Below are positions 1 through 11,758 of a DNA stretch of 64,000 nucleotides, one piece after another. Below the pieces are notes generated by a model. That model ran no database searches, was not told the DNA's origin, and saw only the letters and a program-made list of their open reading frames with translations. Every line of letters begins with the position of its first letter. The first letter of the stretch is position 1. The DNA comes from Physella acuta. Taxonomy: Eukaryota; Mollusca; Gastropoda; Physidae. The position numbers were made by a program, and so were the translations under genes. The stretch is taken from contig NW_026731783.1 in assembly GCF_028476545.1 (NCBI RefSeq), forward strand, positions 1,293,001-1,357,000, read 5' to 3'.

Positions 1-905
1 TCTCTCTTTTTACACCTACATATATGATAGAGTTAGCAAAACAATTATGTTATTGTTACTTATAGTTTGTACGAGGCCTAGACATTACGAGTATACATAC
101 ATATATCTATGGTGTATTTACCTTTTAGTGATACTGCAAATCTCTAATGTTTGAGGAATAACTATATGTTTTACCACTACATTTTTGAATCCTTTCATTG
201 TTCATATCATTGTCCGTTCTAAATTTGTTCTCAATCACAATATGTAATTATTAATTTTTCCAAGGCAAAAAAAAAATTGCTTCTTTAGGGGTCATCCATA
301 AATGACCTAACGCTTTTTTTACGATTTTACCCCCCCCCCCCCCCCTGCCACCCCCCTTAGTCAAACAGGCAGAAAAAGCCAGATCCCCATAAAATAACGT
401 CACACATCAGCCTTCAACCCCCCCCCCCCCTCAATACTTCCGTTGTATGTTCCTTAAAAGAGTTATATTTTCCCATTTCTTGTCTGAACTCTGTCAACAT
501 AAATTGTTTTAATTAATTTTTATAACAATTTATTAAAACATTTTTTGCCGAGAAAGAACAGCTAAAACTTGTTTTCTAGCATTGCTTTTTACAATGCAAA
601 ACAACCCCCTCCCCCTCATCACACACCGTCGCAAAATTACGGACCCCCCCCCCCTTTTTTTTCCTCCTAAGAGTATGACGTCATTTATGGACACCCCTAA
701 CCCGAGATAATTTTCTACTCAATCGGCTTATGACAAATTCAAAAAAAAAAAATTAACGAACTTCGATTGCCCGAACGCCGTTTGCTATAAGGACGTTTTA
801 CCAAAACGTATTTGCGACAAACTTCTTAAGTGTTGCGGTGTTTCACAGTTTAAAAAAAAAATAATAACGCAATTTAAACGTTATACACATATTTTACAGT
901 TATAC
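1..905 (+). repeat. R1 interspersed repeat, copy A, left part
   Basis: Non-coding repeat that recurs at 23890-25500, 33235-34095 and 42890-44490, and inverted at 49920-50700 and 57000-57630. It carries poly-C runs (about 331-345, 418-430, 643-654) and a TGACGTCA palindrome near 675. The copy continues at 3305 after a 2.4 kb insertion. Family unknown; no transposase or reverse transcriptase is seen in any copy. Confidence 0.8.
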
Positions 906-1185
906 TGTTATGGTCAGTGGGCTATTTAATTGTTGTAACTAGCCATAACACAAATTAAAACAGAGTCCAACGTTCATTTATCACAATAAAATATAATCTT
1001 CCACATACAACAGAGAAACAGTGAACATTAAAACGAAAAACACTGACTACATGCTACCCTAAGTTGACGATACCACACACTCTCCTTACACACTAGAGTT
1101 CACACACTTGTCAGGGGAGGCGACTCTCACACCCAATCTCTCCGTGCCTACACGCTTTCGCTATGAACATCTAGGCCACGTCACA
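906..1185 (-). repeat. LTR, 3' copy in element orientation
   Basis: 280-bp terminal repeat. Nearly identical to 3025-3304 and bounded on its left by the TATAC target duplication. Confidence 0.85.
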
Positions 1186-1396
1186 CCTCCCCCCTAAAAA
1201 AAAGAGGTTTCTTATTTTTCCTTAAATTAAACAGCATTTCTAAGGTCTATCCTGCACAACTACTTAACATGTACAGTAACAATTTTAACAAAATATTTAT
1301 CTGACCTTTTACATGCTTTAAATCTCCCTATAAATAAATGATGGCGAGTAAAAAATTATATCTCTACAATAAAATGTTGGACGTACGCATGAATTA

Positions 1397-1736
1397 ACTA
1401 CTTATAGCTTTATACGTCTAGTCTATAAGTCAACAAGGTCTTTAAAATACATTTGTCATCAATAAAGCATTTGAATTGAATCACAAGACATCAGAACAAT
1501 GTTACTTTCTTTTCGTTTTGTGAAGTGAGATATATTTAAATAAATCTAGTCAATGATGACAATGAAACTACTTATAGCTTTATACGTCTAGTCTATAAGT
1601 CAACAAGGTCTTTAAAAAAAACATTTGTCATCAATAAAGCATTTGAATTGAATTACAATACATCAGAACAATGTTACTTCCCTTTCGTTTTATGAAGTGA
1701 GATATGTTGAAATAAATCTAGTCAATGATGACAATG
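1397..1736 (-). repeat. 170-bp tandem duplication inside the LTR element
   Basis: Two head-to-tail units with a period of 170 bp (for example CTTATAGCTT at 1401 and 1571), differing by a few substitutions and a short A-run difference. It lies between the left LTR and the Ser-Gln-rich frame. Confidence 0.8.
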
Positions 1737-1740
1737 AAAA

Positions 1741-2571
1741 CTAGAAGCTATTCATATAATACAAGTTCGTACACCACTCTAATTTTGGTACAGTCTTTGG
1801 CTCTGGATGTCGATCTGGATCTCGCTCTGGCTTTGGCTCTGGCTCTCGCTCTGGCTCTGGGTTTTGACTCTGGCTTTGGCTCTGGCTCTGGTTTTGGCTC
1901 TGGTTTTGGCACCGGCTCTGGCTTTGGCTCTGGCTCTGGCTCTGGTTTCGGCTCTGGCTCTGGTTTTGGCTCTGGCTCTGGTTGTGGCTCTGGCTCTGGT
2001 TTTGGCTCTGGCTCTGGTTTTGGCTCTGGCACGGGCTCTGGCACGGGCTCTGGCTCTGACTTTGGCTCTGGCACTGGCTCTGGCACTGGCTCTGGCACTG
2101 GCTCTGGCTCTGACGTTGGCTCTGGCTCTTCTGCTCAGCTCTGGTGTCCAAACATTTTTGTTTCGATCCTGCTATCTTGACATCACAGTCTTTAACTATA
2201 ATTAAAGTCTCATTAGTATCTTTAAAAAGACTATGAACTTGATACTGGTTTAAAGTTACCTTCTGCTCAGCTGCCCTTGACCTAGTTCTCCACTCTGTTG
2301 ACTTGTTGCCTAGATTGCGTCTCTGGTTGATTAGGTCTTCTGTAAGTGGGACAGTAGCTTGAGCTTTCATGTTGGTGGCGACGCAATGATTTGCTTCTGA
2401 TGTGATCAAGGACTGAGATGCTAATATTGTAGCTCTAAAATTTGATAACTTACTTGCTCTGCTAATGTAGTCCACTTTGTAGCTAGCAAGTTCTCTCAAC
2501 TTCTCTCCTAGCTTTATTACTGTATTTTTAATGTCATTATTTATGGCCATGATGTCTGCAGCACTGTTCAC
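1741..2571 (-). CDS. Open frame inside the LTR element, Ser-Gln-rich tail
   Basis: A 276-codon frame in the same orientation as the LTR element. Residues 1-150 or so are polar, rich in Lys, Glu and Leu, and could form a coiled coil. The remainder is a long run of Ser-Gln-type dipeptides from a hexanucleotide repeat (about 1801-2125), then a Pro-Glu-rich end. I recognise no gag, nucleocapsid or enzyme motif. It may encode an element-specific protein or be open by chance because its second half is a repeat. The many open frames on the other strand here are shadows of the same repeat. Confidence 0.35.
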   Translation of the reverse strand: MNSAADIMAINNDIKNTVIKLGEKLRELASYKVDYISRASKLSNFRATILASQSLITSEANHCVATNMKAQATVPLTEDLINQRRNLGNKSTEWRTRSRAAEQKVTLNQYQVHSLFKDTNETLIIVKDCDVKIAGSKQKCLDTRAEQKSQSQRQSQSQCQSQCQSQCQSQSQSQSPCQSPCQSQNQSQSQNQSQSHNQSQSQNQSQSRNQSQSQSQSQSRCQNQSQNQSQSQSQSQNPEPEREPEPKPERDPDRHPEPKTVPKLEWCTNLYYMNSF

Positions 2572-2581
2572 AAGTTTTGTG

Positions 2582-2955
2582 GCTGTTGATACTAAGTCTT
2601 TTCCGGTCGGCGATGACTGCTGCCGTTGATACGAGATATTTTCTAGTCGGCTGTAACGCTGCCGTTAATACTAGATAATTTCTAGTCGGCTGTAACGATG
2701 CCGTTAATACTAGAAATTTTCCCGTCGGTTGTGACACTGCCGTTGATACTAGAAATTTTCCAGTCGGTTGTAACGCTGCCGTTGATACTAGACACTTCCC
2801 AGTCGGCTGTAACGATGCCGTTAATACTAGATGTTTTCTAGTCGGCTGTAACGATGCCGTTAATACTAGCAAGTTTCTAGTCGGTTGTGACGCTGCCGTT
2901 GATACTAGATATGTTCATGTCGGCTCTAACGCTGCTGTTGATACTGGATATTTTC
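2582..2955 (-). repeat. 39-bp minisatellite inside the LTR element
   Basis: About nine to ten units of 39 bp (13 codons). Each contains a core like TACTAG...TTTTC...GTCGGYTGTAACG, so a frame stays open through most of the array on the minus strand. It lies just inside the 5' LTR. Confidence 0.8.
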
Positions 2956-3024
2956 CTTTTTGTCTAGGGGTAAAAACTTCTCAAAAATCTTGTTGTGTTC
3001 AAATCCCGGACTTAAGCCCTCACT

Positions 3025-3304
3025 TGTTATGGTCAGTGGGCTATTTAATTGTTGTAACTAGCCATAATACAAATTAAAACAGAGTCCAACGTTCATTTAT
3101 CACAATAAAATATAATCTTCCACATACAACAGAGAAACAGTGAACATTAAAACGAAAAACACTGACTACATGCTACCCTAAGTTGACGATACCACACACT
3201 CTCCTTACACACTAGAGTTCACACACTTGTCAGGGGAGGCGACTCTCACACCCAATCTCTCCGTGCCTACACGCTTTCGCTATGAACGTCTAGGCCACGT
3301 CACA
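3025..3304 (-). repeat. LTR, 5' copy in element orientation
   Basis: 280-bp terminal repeat. On its inner side no standard primer-binding site beginning TGG is obvious; the adjoining sequence (about 2995-3024) instead contains a stretch resembling a tRNA T-arm. Confidence 0.8.
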
Positions 3305-3770
3305 TATACCATTACAATTAATATTTCATACTGTATTGGTTAGAGTTCTAAATCAGTAAAGATTATGTCTGGAACAAAATGTGTGTGTGTGTGTGTTTTT
3401 TAATTTAAATAAATCTCTGTCAAAGACCTTTGCCATTTTTTATATGGAAAAAAATTACAAGGGAGACAACACAAAGCAAATTACTAGCCGGTCGGTTTTT
3501 GTAAATTTTAGAAAGATATATTTTAAAAAAAAACGGTCACAGTAAAAATTATCTGACAAAGCAATTTTAATTTTTAAAAAATATAAAAAAATAGTAGTCA
3601 CGCTAATATATATTAAAAATCTCTCTTGCTATAAAAGTTGAAAGCAGTGACTTTAATGTATACATTTTTCTAAGACAATCAATTTATTCAGCGTAATTAA
3701 TACTTTTAGGTTGACTTCTGTCAGGAAACAATTATTTTAACCAAGTTATTTTCAGTTCTTAAGCGGGAGA
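3305..3770 (+). repeat. R1 copy A, right part
   Basis: Continues R1 after the LTR insertion, matching 25060-25500 and 44050-44490. The match stops after ACAATTATTTTAAC near 3743, where the histone-like segment begins. Confidence 0.75.
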
Positions 3771-3780
3771 TAAACTATAA

Positions 3781-4197
<417 letters not shown>

Positions 4198-4465
4198 TTT
4201 TCTTTTAATGCACATTCTTTAAGAATATATATATATATATATATACATATATTTGACAGACAAAATAGACAATTTTGGAAAATTTTATTTCCTGACCACT
4301 GTGTATTTGGATGAGTAATTCAAAATTCTTCATGGATACGGAATACTGAAACCTATGATTGGATATTCTTTATTTTAAAAAATATGAAATGGAGAAATAT
4401 GCTGTCATTGCATCTTTGGTTGTAATTTGCTTTCAGTTGTGTGGTCAGGTAATAAAATATTCCTT
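4198..4465 (+). other. 3' UTR-like tail of the H3.3 copy
   Basis: AT-rich sequence after the stop, with a short (AT)n run near 4226-4246 and a polyadenylation signal AATAAA near 4451. No histone stem-loop is visible, as expected for the replacement variant. Confidence 0.4.
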
Positions 4466-5011
4466 TGACATAAAAGTGCAGCAGCAGAATCTACTTTTCA
4501 TAATATATATTACATGACCATAAATCTCAGTGAAAGTTTTCAAATGTTGTCGGATTTCCTTTGATGTCAATGTTTTCAATTATTCATGTTCAACATGTTT
4601 GTAATCGTAATCTCCATAACTTATCCTTTCATTTTGTAGCATGTGTACTTCTGTTTTTCTTTACTGTAAAATCAGTTGTTTTTTTTAATTTATTTTAAAA
4701 CATCAAATTGAGAACTGGGTCAATGCTCTTTGTAAGTCATTAAATCATAATTAGTCATTGTATGCACATAAGACATTTATCTGATCGTCATAACTTCAAA
4801 AAACAAACAAAAATAGGTTTGTTTTAATAACTAAAATAATCAATTTAAATTTCGGCTGATATTTTAAAATCCGACAACACTAGTGTTGTATCTGAATTAT
4901 GACGTGGTTTGTCACCATGGATCATCAAAACTGGAGCTCTCGTGTGTTTACCTTTAAATCAGACTGCTCGCCTCTCACTACACTAAAACATTCTACTCAT
5001 ATTATAAAACA
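4466..5011. other. No recognisable gene
   Basis: AT-rich sequence without convincing open frames or a repeat that I could match elsewhere in the window. Confidence 0.5.
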
Positions 5012-5413
5012 CGAGCCAACCCGCTGCGTATCATACGCCGCTATTTAGTTGTTTTTTTTTTCTCTACGTTTCAGTAATTTATCATTTCTGAATTCGACAG
5101 TACCAATGCTGCCACTGAAAATATTTGCGTAAAAACACTAAACCCCCCCTCCCCCCCCCCCCCCCTCCACGTGAAAGCAGCCTCCTCTTAGTTACCTCCT
5201 CTAAGTTTAAAATCGTTTCAAACTAAATTATCAGCCCCTAACAGCCGTCATCAAACCCGTCTCTATGATTGTAAAATGTAAACAGCGTGAACCACAGCTC
5301 ACCAGACCATGTGAGGGGGTGGGGTGGTAGCGATAGAGAGGAAGAGAGGGGACTGTAAGGCGCGCTTGCAGCTTGTTTTCTAACGGCTCCCAGAAGAGAA
5401 TTATATATATAGA
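5012..5413 (-). mobile_element. Non-autonomous Helitron-like element, copy 1
   Basis: On the minus strand it begins TCTATATATATAATTC, preceded by A, and ends in a GC-rich hairpin followed by GGCTCG and a T in the host. Copies at 49470-49800 and 60808-61210 share the same ends and the A/T flanks. A poly-C tract lies at about 5144-5166. No Rep/helicase sequence is present. Confidence 0.65.
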
Positions 5414-6254
5414 TTTGGATGTTGGTTGAAACACTATTGAGGAAGTTATATGTTCCTAAAAGTAATAGCCAAACAACATATGAAATCATCAGACCATCAC
5501 AACATTGCTGACGTTAACCACACGAGTCCGTGTTTTTGTTTACTTTACAACGAGCTGTATATTTGCCTTTATGACAAAGGTGGCAAACAATAGCCAACAA
5601 CACCTCAGTGGGTAATAAGCATCCCCATTGAGGCAGTGTTACACATAGCTAGACTAATCATGATTTATTTTTGTTGATCTAATAAGTGATTGCTTTGCAT
5701 GGTTTCAATATATATCAACTGAGTCAATCGATAAGTTTAGATTTGATGTGGCAAGACATATTTACTCTACATAGTTATTTGATTGAATATTGCTAGCCTT
5801 AATAAAACCGGAAGTCATTTTGTACTTACTTCACAAGTATTATAAAATAATAAACTTTGGTTAAAACATAAGCTTTTTGGCAACAACGATTTGCAACCAG
5901 CTGTTTAAGCCTAGTGTTTCTTATTTATTTCATTGCAATAACAAATTGTAGAGAAAACGTTGCAAGATAGACAAATTACGAATTGAAATTATAATATATA
6001 TTTAAAGTAAATGTTCATTAAATCAAAGTTTTAACTTTTATATTAACATAACTGGTACACAACACAACATTTAATTTAACACATGTTTTTACTGTTTAGT
6101 GTGACTAATATTATCACAAATAAACAGTTTTTTTTTTAATTAATGTTTTGGCGTCTGTTCTAATGCTAGTTTATTATTTTAAAGTTGTTTGCCTTGAAAT
6201 GTTGATGAAATTGGTAAATATTTATTTTAGTTTTAAAAATGTAAATAAAAGTAA
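5414..6254. other. No recognisable gene
   Basis: AT-rich intergenic sequence. I see no coding signal and no clear repeat family. Confidence 0.5.
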
Positions 6255-6485
6255 AGTACCCTTTTACACCTGACGGTCTACGGGGCAACTGAAGTAGAGT
6301 TCACTAATTTCAGTGATCTAGGCGTATGAAGAGATAGTGTGGTCAGCACTATACCCAGCCGCCGTTACTTATCCTAACTTGAGTTAGGTACCTATCAGAG
6401 TTAGATGTGACTTGAACCCGGATTCGAACTCGAGACTTTTGGGTTAGCATTCCAGCTTTCTACCGTTAAGTAGGGTTAGACAAAG
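6255..6485 (-). mobile_element. tRNA-headed SINE with conserved core
   Basis: On the minus strand the head carries a strong B box (GAGTTCGAATCCGGG, plus-strand 6418-6432) and an A-box-like stretch near 6450. A core follows, containing GTGCTGACCACAC and a TAACTCAAGTTAGG palindrome, and then a tail near 6255. Part of the same core recurs at 42117-42255 and more weakly at 36960-37090. The layout resembles the core-bearing SINEs I know from molluscs; the exact family name is not certain. Confidence 0.65.
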
Positions 6486-6614
6486 ATTACATGTCATGAA
6501 GAATGTTTATATAAACTGATGGTGTTTGCCTCAATAGCTATAGGCTTGCCAGTTACTAGTTATTTTAGTTCTATTATTTGTATTTTATTCTATGAGCTAT
6601 ATAATATACAGTAC

Positions 6615-6730
6615 TACCAGAGGCATCGCGAGGCGGGGGCGGGGGGAGGGTGCGGATCGCACCGAGTGACACCAATAAGAGGGGTGACACCAAGACAAAA
6701 AATTGAAAAATGTATAGTAGAAAAATGATT
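6615..6730 (+). repeat. Fragment of CAGAGGC...GTGACACC repeat
   Basis: Begins near CCAGAGGC and contains a G-rich run and GTGACACCAATAAGAGG. A similar stretch lies at 8446-8570, and related motifs occur inverted at 48020-48230. It looks like one end of a hAT-type non-autonomous element. Confidence 0.45.
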
Positions 6731-6869
6731 TAGCCAGTTTAATTAATAGTTAATTAGAATTAAAAAGTCTTAGCATAGCAAAGATTCCAATATGGGAAGG
6801 GGTGAAACCTGTATGTAAACCTACCAATTATAGAGAGAATAATTTTACATTCAGCCGTAATACAAACAG

Positions 6870-6870
<1 letters not shown>

Positions 6871-6931
<61 letters not shown>
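6871..6931. repeat. (AT)n microsatellite
   Basis: About 60 bp of uninterrupted TA dinucleotides. Confidence 0.95.
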
Positions 6932-6933
<2 letters not shown>

Positions 6934-7519
6934 CTTATTTGACGCTTGTAAAACAAATTGCTAAATTTGTTAAAAACTAGGTAAAACACAAATTATATTT
7001 CATTGTATTTAAACATGGCTAGACTATTGAATTTGTGTTTTTTTTTAAAATAATATTAATTTAGAAACTTGTTATAGCGCCGGCTTTGCAGGACTTGTCA
7101 CCCATCCACCCATCACGCCACACCTACCAGTCATGTATCTATTTTATTAAAAATGTGCATGTATTTAAACACAATTTTTTTTTGTTTATCACTTCACATT
7201 TTGCTTTAAAATGTGTTAAAGGGAAATAATAACTAAGAATTCCTTTAGTCAAACAAAAAAAAGCAACAATACAACAGTAAAAGCAAAATTAACAATACTC
7301 TTTCTTTAAATTAAATATTTAAAAATTATTTTGTTATAAACTGTTTTTGTTTTCCAAGATATCTAAACAAATATAAAATTGCTTCATAATTTAAATTATA
7401 AGACGGTATTTATATGTTTTAAAATGTAGTACTTTTAAGAAATCTCAAATGTAAATTATAATAACCGGTTAATTGTCTTTTTTTGGTGTGATATAATCAC
7501 AATTAAAAATTGAAAAATA

Positions 7520-7925
7520 AAATCTACTTCTTCCATTCGAAGTAACAAACCTGCATGACATGTTGCAGGTGAAGTAGAGATCGACTGTTTCTTGAGATAA
7601 CACATTATCAGATGACCTGACATATACCAGATTAAGGTATCATCCTTACAATCTAAATCTAAATCAATCTATCTGAAACGTGAAAATGAATTATATATGT
7701 AAACCTGGTCTGTTTTTGTAATTAAAAAATGTATATAAATTAACCAATCAGTATTTAAATGCCTTTAATTTGACCAATTAGCAAAACAGAAAATCGGGCT
7801 CTAAATAAAATATCATTTTCAAGCGATAATTTAAAGTATATTAACAAAAAAATATATGATTGTATAGACAGTGGGAGCACTGATACCCCGGGCTATAACA
7901 ACATATTTACAAAAATAATAAACAT
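7520..7925 (+). repeat. R9 repeat, copy 1
   Basis: Matches 23545-23890 and 55290-55620. Shared landmarks are GAAGTAACAAACCTGCATG, ATTATCAGATGACCTGACAT, TTAACCAATCAGTA and CCGGGCTATAACAACAT. Non-coding, family unknown. Confidence 0.7.
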
Positions 7926-8049
7926 TTTAAAAGTTATTGAACGTGATTATATTTCCTGAAAAATGCTGATAAGATTGATAACATTGCATAAATCCAATAT
8001 TGACTTAAAACATACGCGATACAATAGCTTTAGTCAATTGTATACGTAT

Positions 8050-8220
8050 GTAAAACAAAATGGCTAAAGCTTACCCAGTCCAAACGTGTCACGTGTCATC
8101 AACCAACACCACCCCGCCCCTCTGATGTTAACGTTCACAAAAACTGAGTAGACCACTCAAACATTTCGTCCAATGAACTAATTGAAATGCATGCTTGGTG
8201 TACTTGGCTGATTTTAGGTA
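8050..8220 (+). repeat. Short repeat with CACGTGTCACGTGTC motif
   Basis: The segment with CACGTGTCATCAACCAACA recurs at 45785-45910 and inverted at 54170-54260. It contains overlapping CACGTG palindromes (E-box-like). Non-coding. Confidence 0.6.
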
Positions 8221-8445
8221 TTGTTTATTCTAGCACTAAATACTCTAAATATTACTGAAGTGAGTATTCTGGTAAACAGTAAAGAGTAACACATTATAAA
8301 CTTATAAACTCCCAGCAAAAGCTCTCATATTTACTATGTGGGTCAAAGGTGATCTAGTACTAAAACACGCACAAATATAATTACATCAACCAAAAACGTT
8401 GCCTAAAATGTCAACGTGTTCTATAGCATTAAAAAAAAATTATTC

Positions 8446-8575
8446 TATGGCAGAGGCGTAGCGAAGGGGGAGGGGGGGGGGAGATGCGTACCGCACAAGG
8501 TGACACCAATTAGGAGGTTGACACCAAGGCAAAATATATCGAAGTATATAGAAAAAAAGATAATTCCACTTAATT
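8446..8575 (+). repeat. Fragment of CAGAGGCGTAGCGA...GTGACACC repeat
   Basis: Begins CAGAGGCGTAGCGA near 8452, followed by a G tract and GTGACACCAATTAGGAGG. The terminus matches hAT-type short elements elsewhere in the window; the other end was not found. Confidence 0.5.
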
Positions 8576-8619
8576 AAGTGATTGGAGTGTTAAATAGTCT
8601 TTTAAAGGGCAAATTAAAG

Positions 8620-9460
8620 GGTAGGGGTGGGCAGGTGTAAAGCAAGCGAAGTGCCTGTGGAGTACAACGTCCGCACGTCGTAAGTTCATCTCAAGTTTAC
8701 AAAAGCCGTGTTGAGTTGGAGTAAACGATTTAAGATATTACATTGACAACAGAGAATATATGGCAACATTTGAGGTGGAAAACACAAACAAATTTGATGC
8801 TAGATGTGAGATGGGTGGAGTCGTAATGATATCATAGAAGTAGAGAGAGGGTCATGTTTTATAGGGGACGAGGGTCTGGAGTTGTTCTTTTATTTTATTT
8901 TCTTATATCTTTAATATAGTATTGCAACACATGGGTGGGGTCTTGTAACAAATGGGATGTAGATATGGGGGCTATGGGGTATGGGAGTCCTGAGGTTTGA
9001 GGGCGGGGAAAGTGTGCTTTTTTTTAAAGTACTTAACAAAGCGAAACATTTGAAAACCCAGCTCAGCGTTAGTTAATTTGAATTTGTCGCATGTTTTAAA
9101 AACAAGTATAAAATAAATGCACTGTTTTTCTTAGCATTATTCAAATCTTTTTATACTAATTACATATATCTTGTAAAATGAAAATACAAATTCATTACAA
9201 AAAATTAAATACATTTTCTATAATTATGTTAGTACTTAGCTTACATTTTACATTTTTTGAGCATTAATTTAAAATTGTGGTTTATACAAATCAGTTTGTT
9301 ACCTTCCTGTTATTGTATCTGAACAAGAAATGGTAAAAGATAAATAAATGTTAATGTATTTATCTTGATTTAATATTTTAATTATAAACATAAAAAAGCA
9401 TTTATTTTACAATAATAGACTAAAATATAACATACCTATTGTTTTTTTTTTAATGTCTCC
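8620..9460 (+). repeat. R6 repeat, copy 1
   Basis: Matches 46960-47790, and the inverted copy at 55630-56290 covers part of it. Landmarks are GGGTAGGGGTGGGCAGG, AAGTTCATCTCAAGTTTAC and GTGGGGTCTTG. No coding frame. Confidence 0.7.
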
Positions 9461-10190
9461 ATTCGCCAATAATTATGTAAGTATCCTATATGAGTGATTT
9501 ATATACCTATCCAAAAGCTATATGTAAAATGTTGTGTGTATAATAATAATATCTTGTATCAACTTCGATTTGATTGTCAAACTATTCTACAGACTAAAGC
9601 TGTATACCGAAGGTGAACATTTTGAGAGTTTGGTACCGTAAAAGATATGACGTAGTCTGGTGAATTAGAAGACTTGGGTTTTGGTGTTGATTGAAGTATG
9701 ACAGTGACACTATAATGGATCTGTAAAATAAATAGCACCATTGTAAAATTATGTAAGTGTGCCGGTCAACATTATACACCGATTTATAACTAATACAAAG
9801 ATCAGTTTGATAAACGAATCTTATATACACATTGTCTAGTTGTCTACACAAAATTCAATATGGCGACAGTGCAATGATAACTGTCGTTATTGTCAGTTCG
9901 TTTTTCCTGCTCACAAGCACGTGTTTACAGGTAAGATACATATTTTTTTTTACAAATAATACCTAATACAATTTTTTTGTCTATTTCTTTATCGAAATAT
10001 ACAATAAGACCAAAATAAAACAGGTGGTGTAATTGTTTTTACAGCCTGTTTATATTACAATGCATTAGGCTACATTGTATAGCACTGTTCTCAAGTGAGT
10101 ACAATGGGCAGATCTGTACAAAAATATTTATATTTTGTAGCTACACAGTTTCTACAATAGCAAACCGTCGCATCTTTACAAGTCAAAATA
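9461..10190. other. No recognisable gene; upstream flank of the piggyBac remnant
   Basis: AT-rich. A donor-like CAG/GTAAGATA occurs at 9929-9939, but no coding exon can be tied to it. Confidence 0.4.
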
Positions 10191-10194
10191 ACTA

Positions 10195-11600
10195 TATAGG
10201 GTTAGAAGAAGCTGTTGAAGCGATAATGTCTGATGATAATGATAATATGAGGAGTATGATGTTCTCGTGGTTCCATCTGATCCTGCTGTTGTGAATGACG
10301 AAGAAGAAGGAAATGTTGATGATGTTATCTCTTCAAATATTCGGACAGATCGAGGTAATACCTCGTCATCTCGATCTCAATTATTCAGACCGAAACGGCG
10401 GGGATGATGTACCACTTTAAAATCAACAAAAGACCACAACCCTGTTATGTTGTTCGAAAATGTTTTTGTTGAAAGTGTAACGAACATGATTGTTTAAAAC
10501 AGTATTGTGTACGCATATCAAAATAACAAACATAATTTGGAAATGAATCAAACAGATTTGAAGACATTTTTGGCAATACTAATCTTAACAGGTTATCATA
10601 AATTGCATACGAAGCGGGCTATTGGAGTTTGGATGAAGATTTTGGAATGCCATAGTGTCGAATTGTATGCCATGCAACATAAGCCATCATCCAGCCAAAC
10701 AATTTATTATAGGAGAACCCATACAATTTGCTTATAATAATTGGGCTTTAACAAGTTGAGATGGAAACTGCCACGCGTTTGATTTGTATTGTGGTAAGTC
10801 CGAAGAGGTTTATGTTGATCCTCTAGGTGCTAGAGCAGTTAAATATCTTCTAGAAAAGTTTCCTATTGTGCCTAAAAGAACATACCGTATACTTCGATAA
10901 CTTTTTTACAAGCCTTAAGTTGTTATGTGAGTTGCGTTATTCGGGCTACAGAGCAACTGGAACATTACGAGATAGCCGAACAAAGAAATGTCCACTCATA
11001 GATGTGAAGATCGTGAAAAAAATAATCTAGAGCTGAGTATGTTTACCGATTTGACACAAAAAAATGAAATTATAATTTTATGTTGGAAGGATAACAATGT
11101 TGTTACTATTGGATCCAACTTTGATCATGTAGAGCATGTGGGAAAAATTAAAAAAAAGGTGGTGTAACGCTCAGAAGCAAAAGGTTCATTTCAATATCCC
11201 GAGACTTGTAATAAATTATAACTATGGAATGGGTGATGTCGACCTAATGAATCAATCTGTACCTGTTGTCTATAAGAGGAAAAATGACCATTGCTAATGT
11301 TTGGCGGCTGCATGTTTTAATTAGCAGGATTGATAAGCTGACATATATGGATCAGTTAGCATTCAGACGAATAATTGCATAATCGTATTTACAAGAGAAA
11401 AGTACAAAAAGTCGTCCAACATCATCAACAGTTCCTACAGTGGATTAAAACAAATTATGGTCATAATCCAGAGCAAATTGAAAACCTATTGCGTTGTGTT
11501 ATTTGCCATAGTTGGATCCGCTGGCGATGTGAAAAATGCAAAAAAAAAAAAAAAACCACTTTGTGTTGAGCGACCTTGCTTTGGACAATTTCACTCCTAA
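10195..11600 (+). pseudogene. piggyBac transposase remnant
   Basis: Fragments in several frames match the piggyBac (DDE_Tnp_1_7) order. There is an acidic N-terminal stretch (10200-10380), then LILTGYHKLHTKR (about 10575-10620), FDLYCGKSEEVYVDPLGA (about 10770-10830, first catalytic Asp region), YFDNFFTSLKLL (about 10885-10925, second Asp), GTLRDSRTKKCPL, GMGDVDLMNQ (about 11228-11257, third Asp region), and a C-terminal Cys-rich zinc ribbon (RCVICHS...WRCEKC) to a stop near 11600. Roughly the segment between the N-terminal domain and the first Asp is deleted, and several frameshifts and stops separate the rest. It cannot make an active enzyme. Confidence 0.85.
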
Positions 11601-11758
11601 TCTGCCCAGTGTACCCAGCTGAGTACACCCCTTTACCTTTTTGGCTATGTGAATGTCTCTGTATTTTTGTAATACATGTGCTAATCTACCCTATATGTCA
11701 TAATAAATAACAATTAAATGTAATTTTTACATGTAGTTTTCTTTTGGGCTTTAATGGG
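11601..11758 (+). repeat. 3' end of the piggyBac element
   Basis: The sequence from the transposase stop to GGG, followed by TTAA at 11759-11762, looks like a piggyBac terminus with its TTAA target. A near-copy lies at 16090-16240 without the transposase. The matching left terminus was not found. Confidence 0.5.

Larger units (their letters stand above)
906..3304 (-). mobile_element. Non-autonomous LTR retroelement, apparently young
   Basis: Two direct repeats of 280 bp (906-1185 and 3025-3304), each TG...CA on the plus strand, flank a 1.84 kb interior. The 5-bp target duplication TATAC lies at 901-905 and 3305-3309, inside R1. A polypurine tract read on the minus strand (about 1186-1207) abuts the left LTR, so the element is oriented on the minus strand. 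The interior holds a 39-bp minisatellite, an open frame with a Ser-Gln-rich tail, and a 170-bp tandem duplication, but no recognisable gag, protease, reverse transcriptase, integrase or envelope. The LTRs differ at only two of 280 positions by eye, so the insertion is recent. It looks whole as a non-autonomous unit; superfamily not assigned. Confidence 0.85.

Noticed and set aside
1725-2205. Gly-Ser, Leu-Ala or Pro-Glu proteins over the hexanucleotide tract
   Set aside because: All are alternative frames of one simple repeat inside the LTR element.
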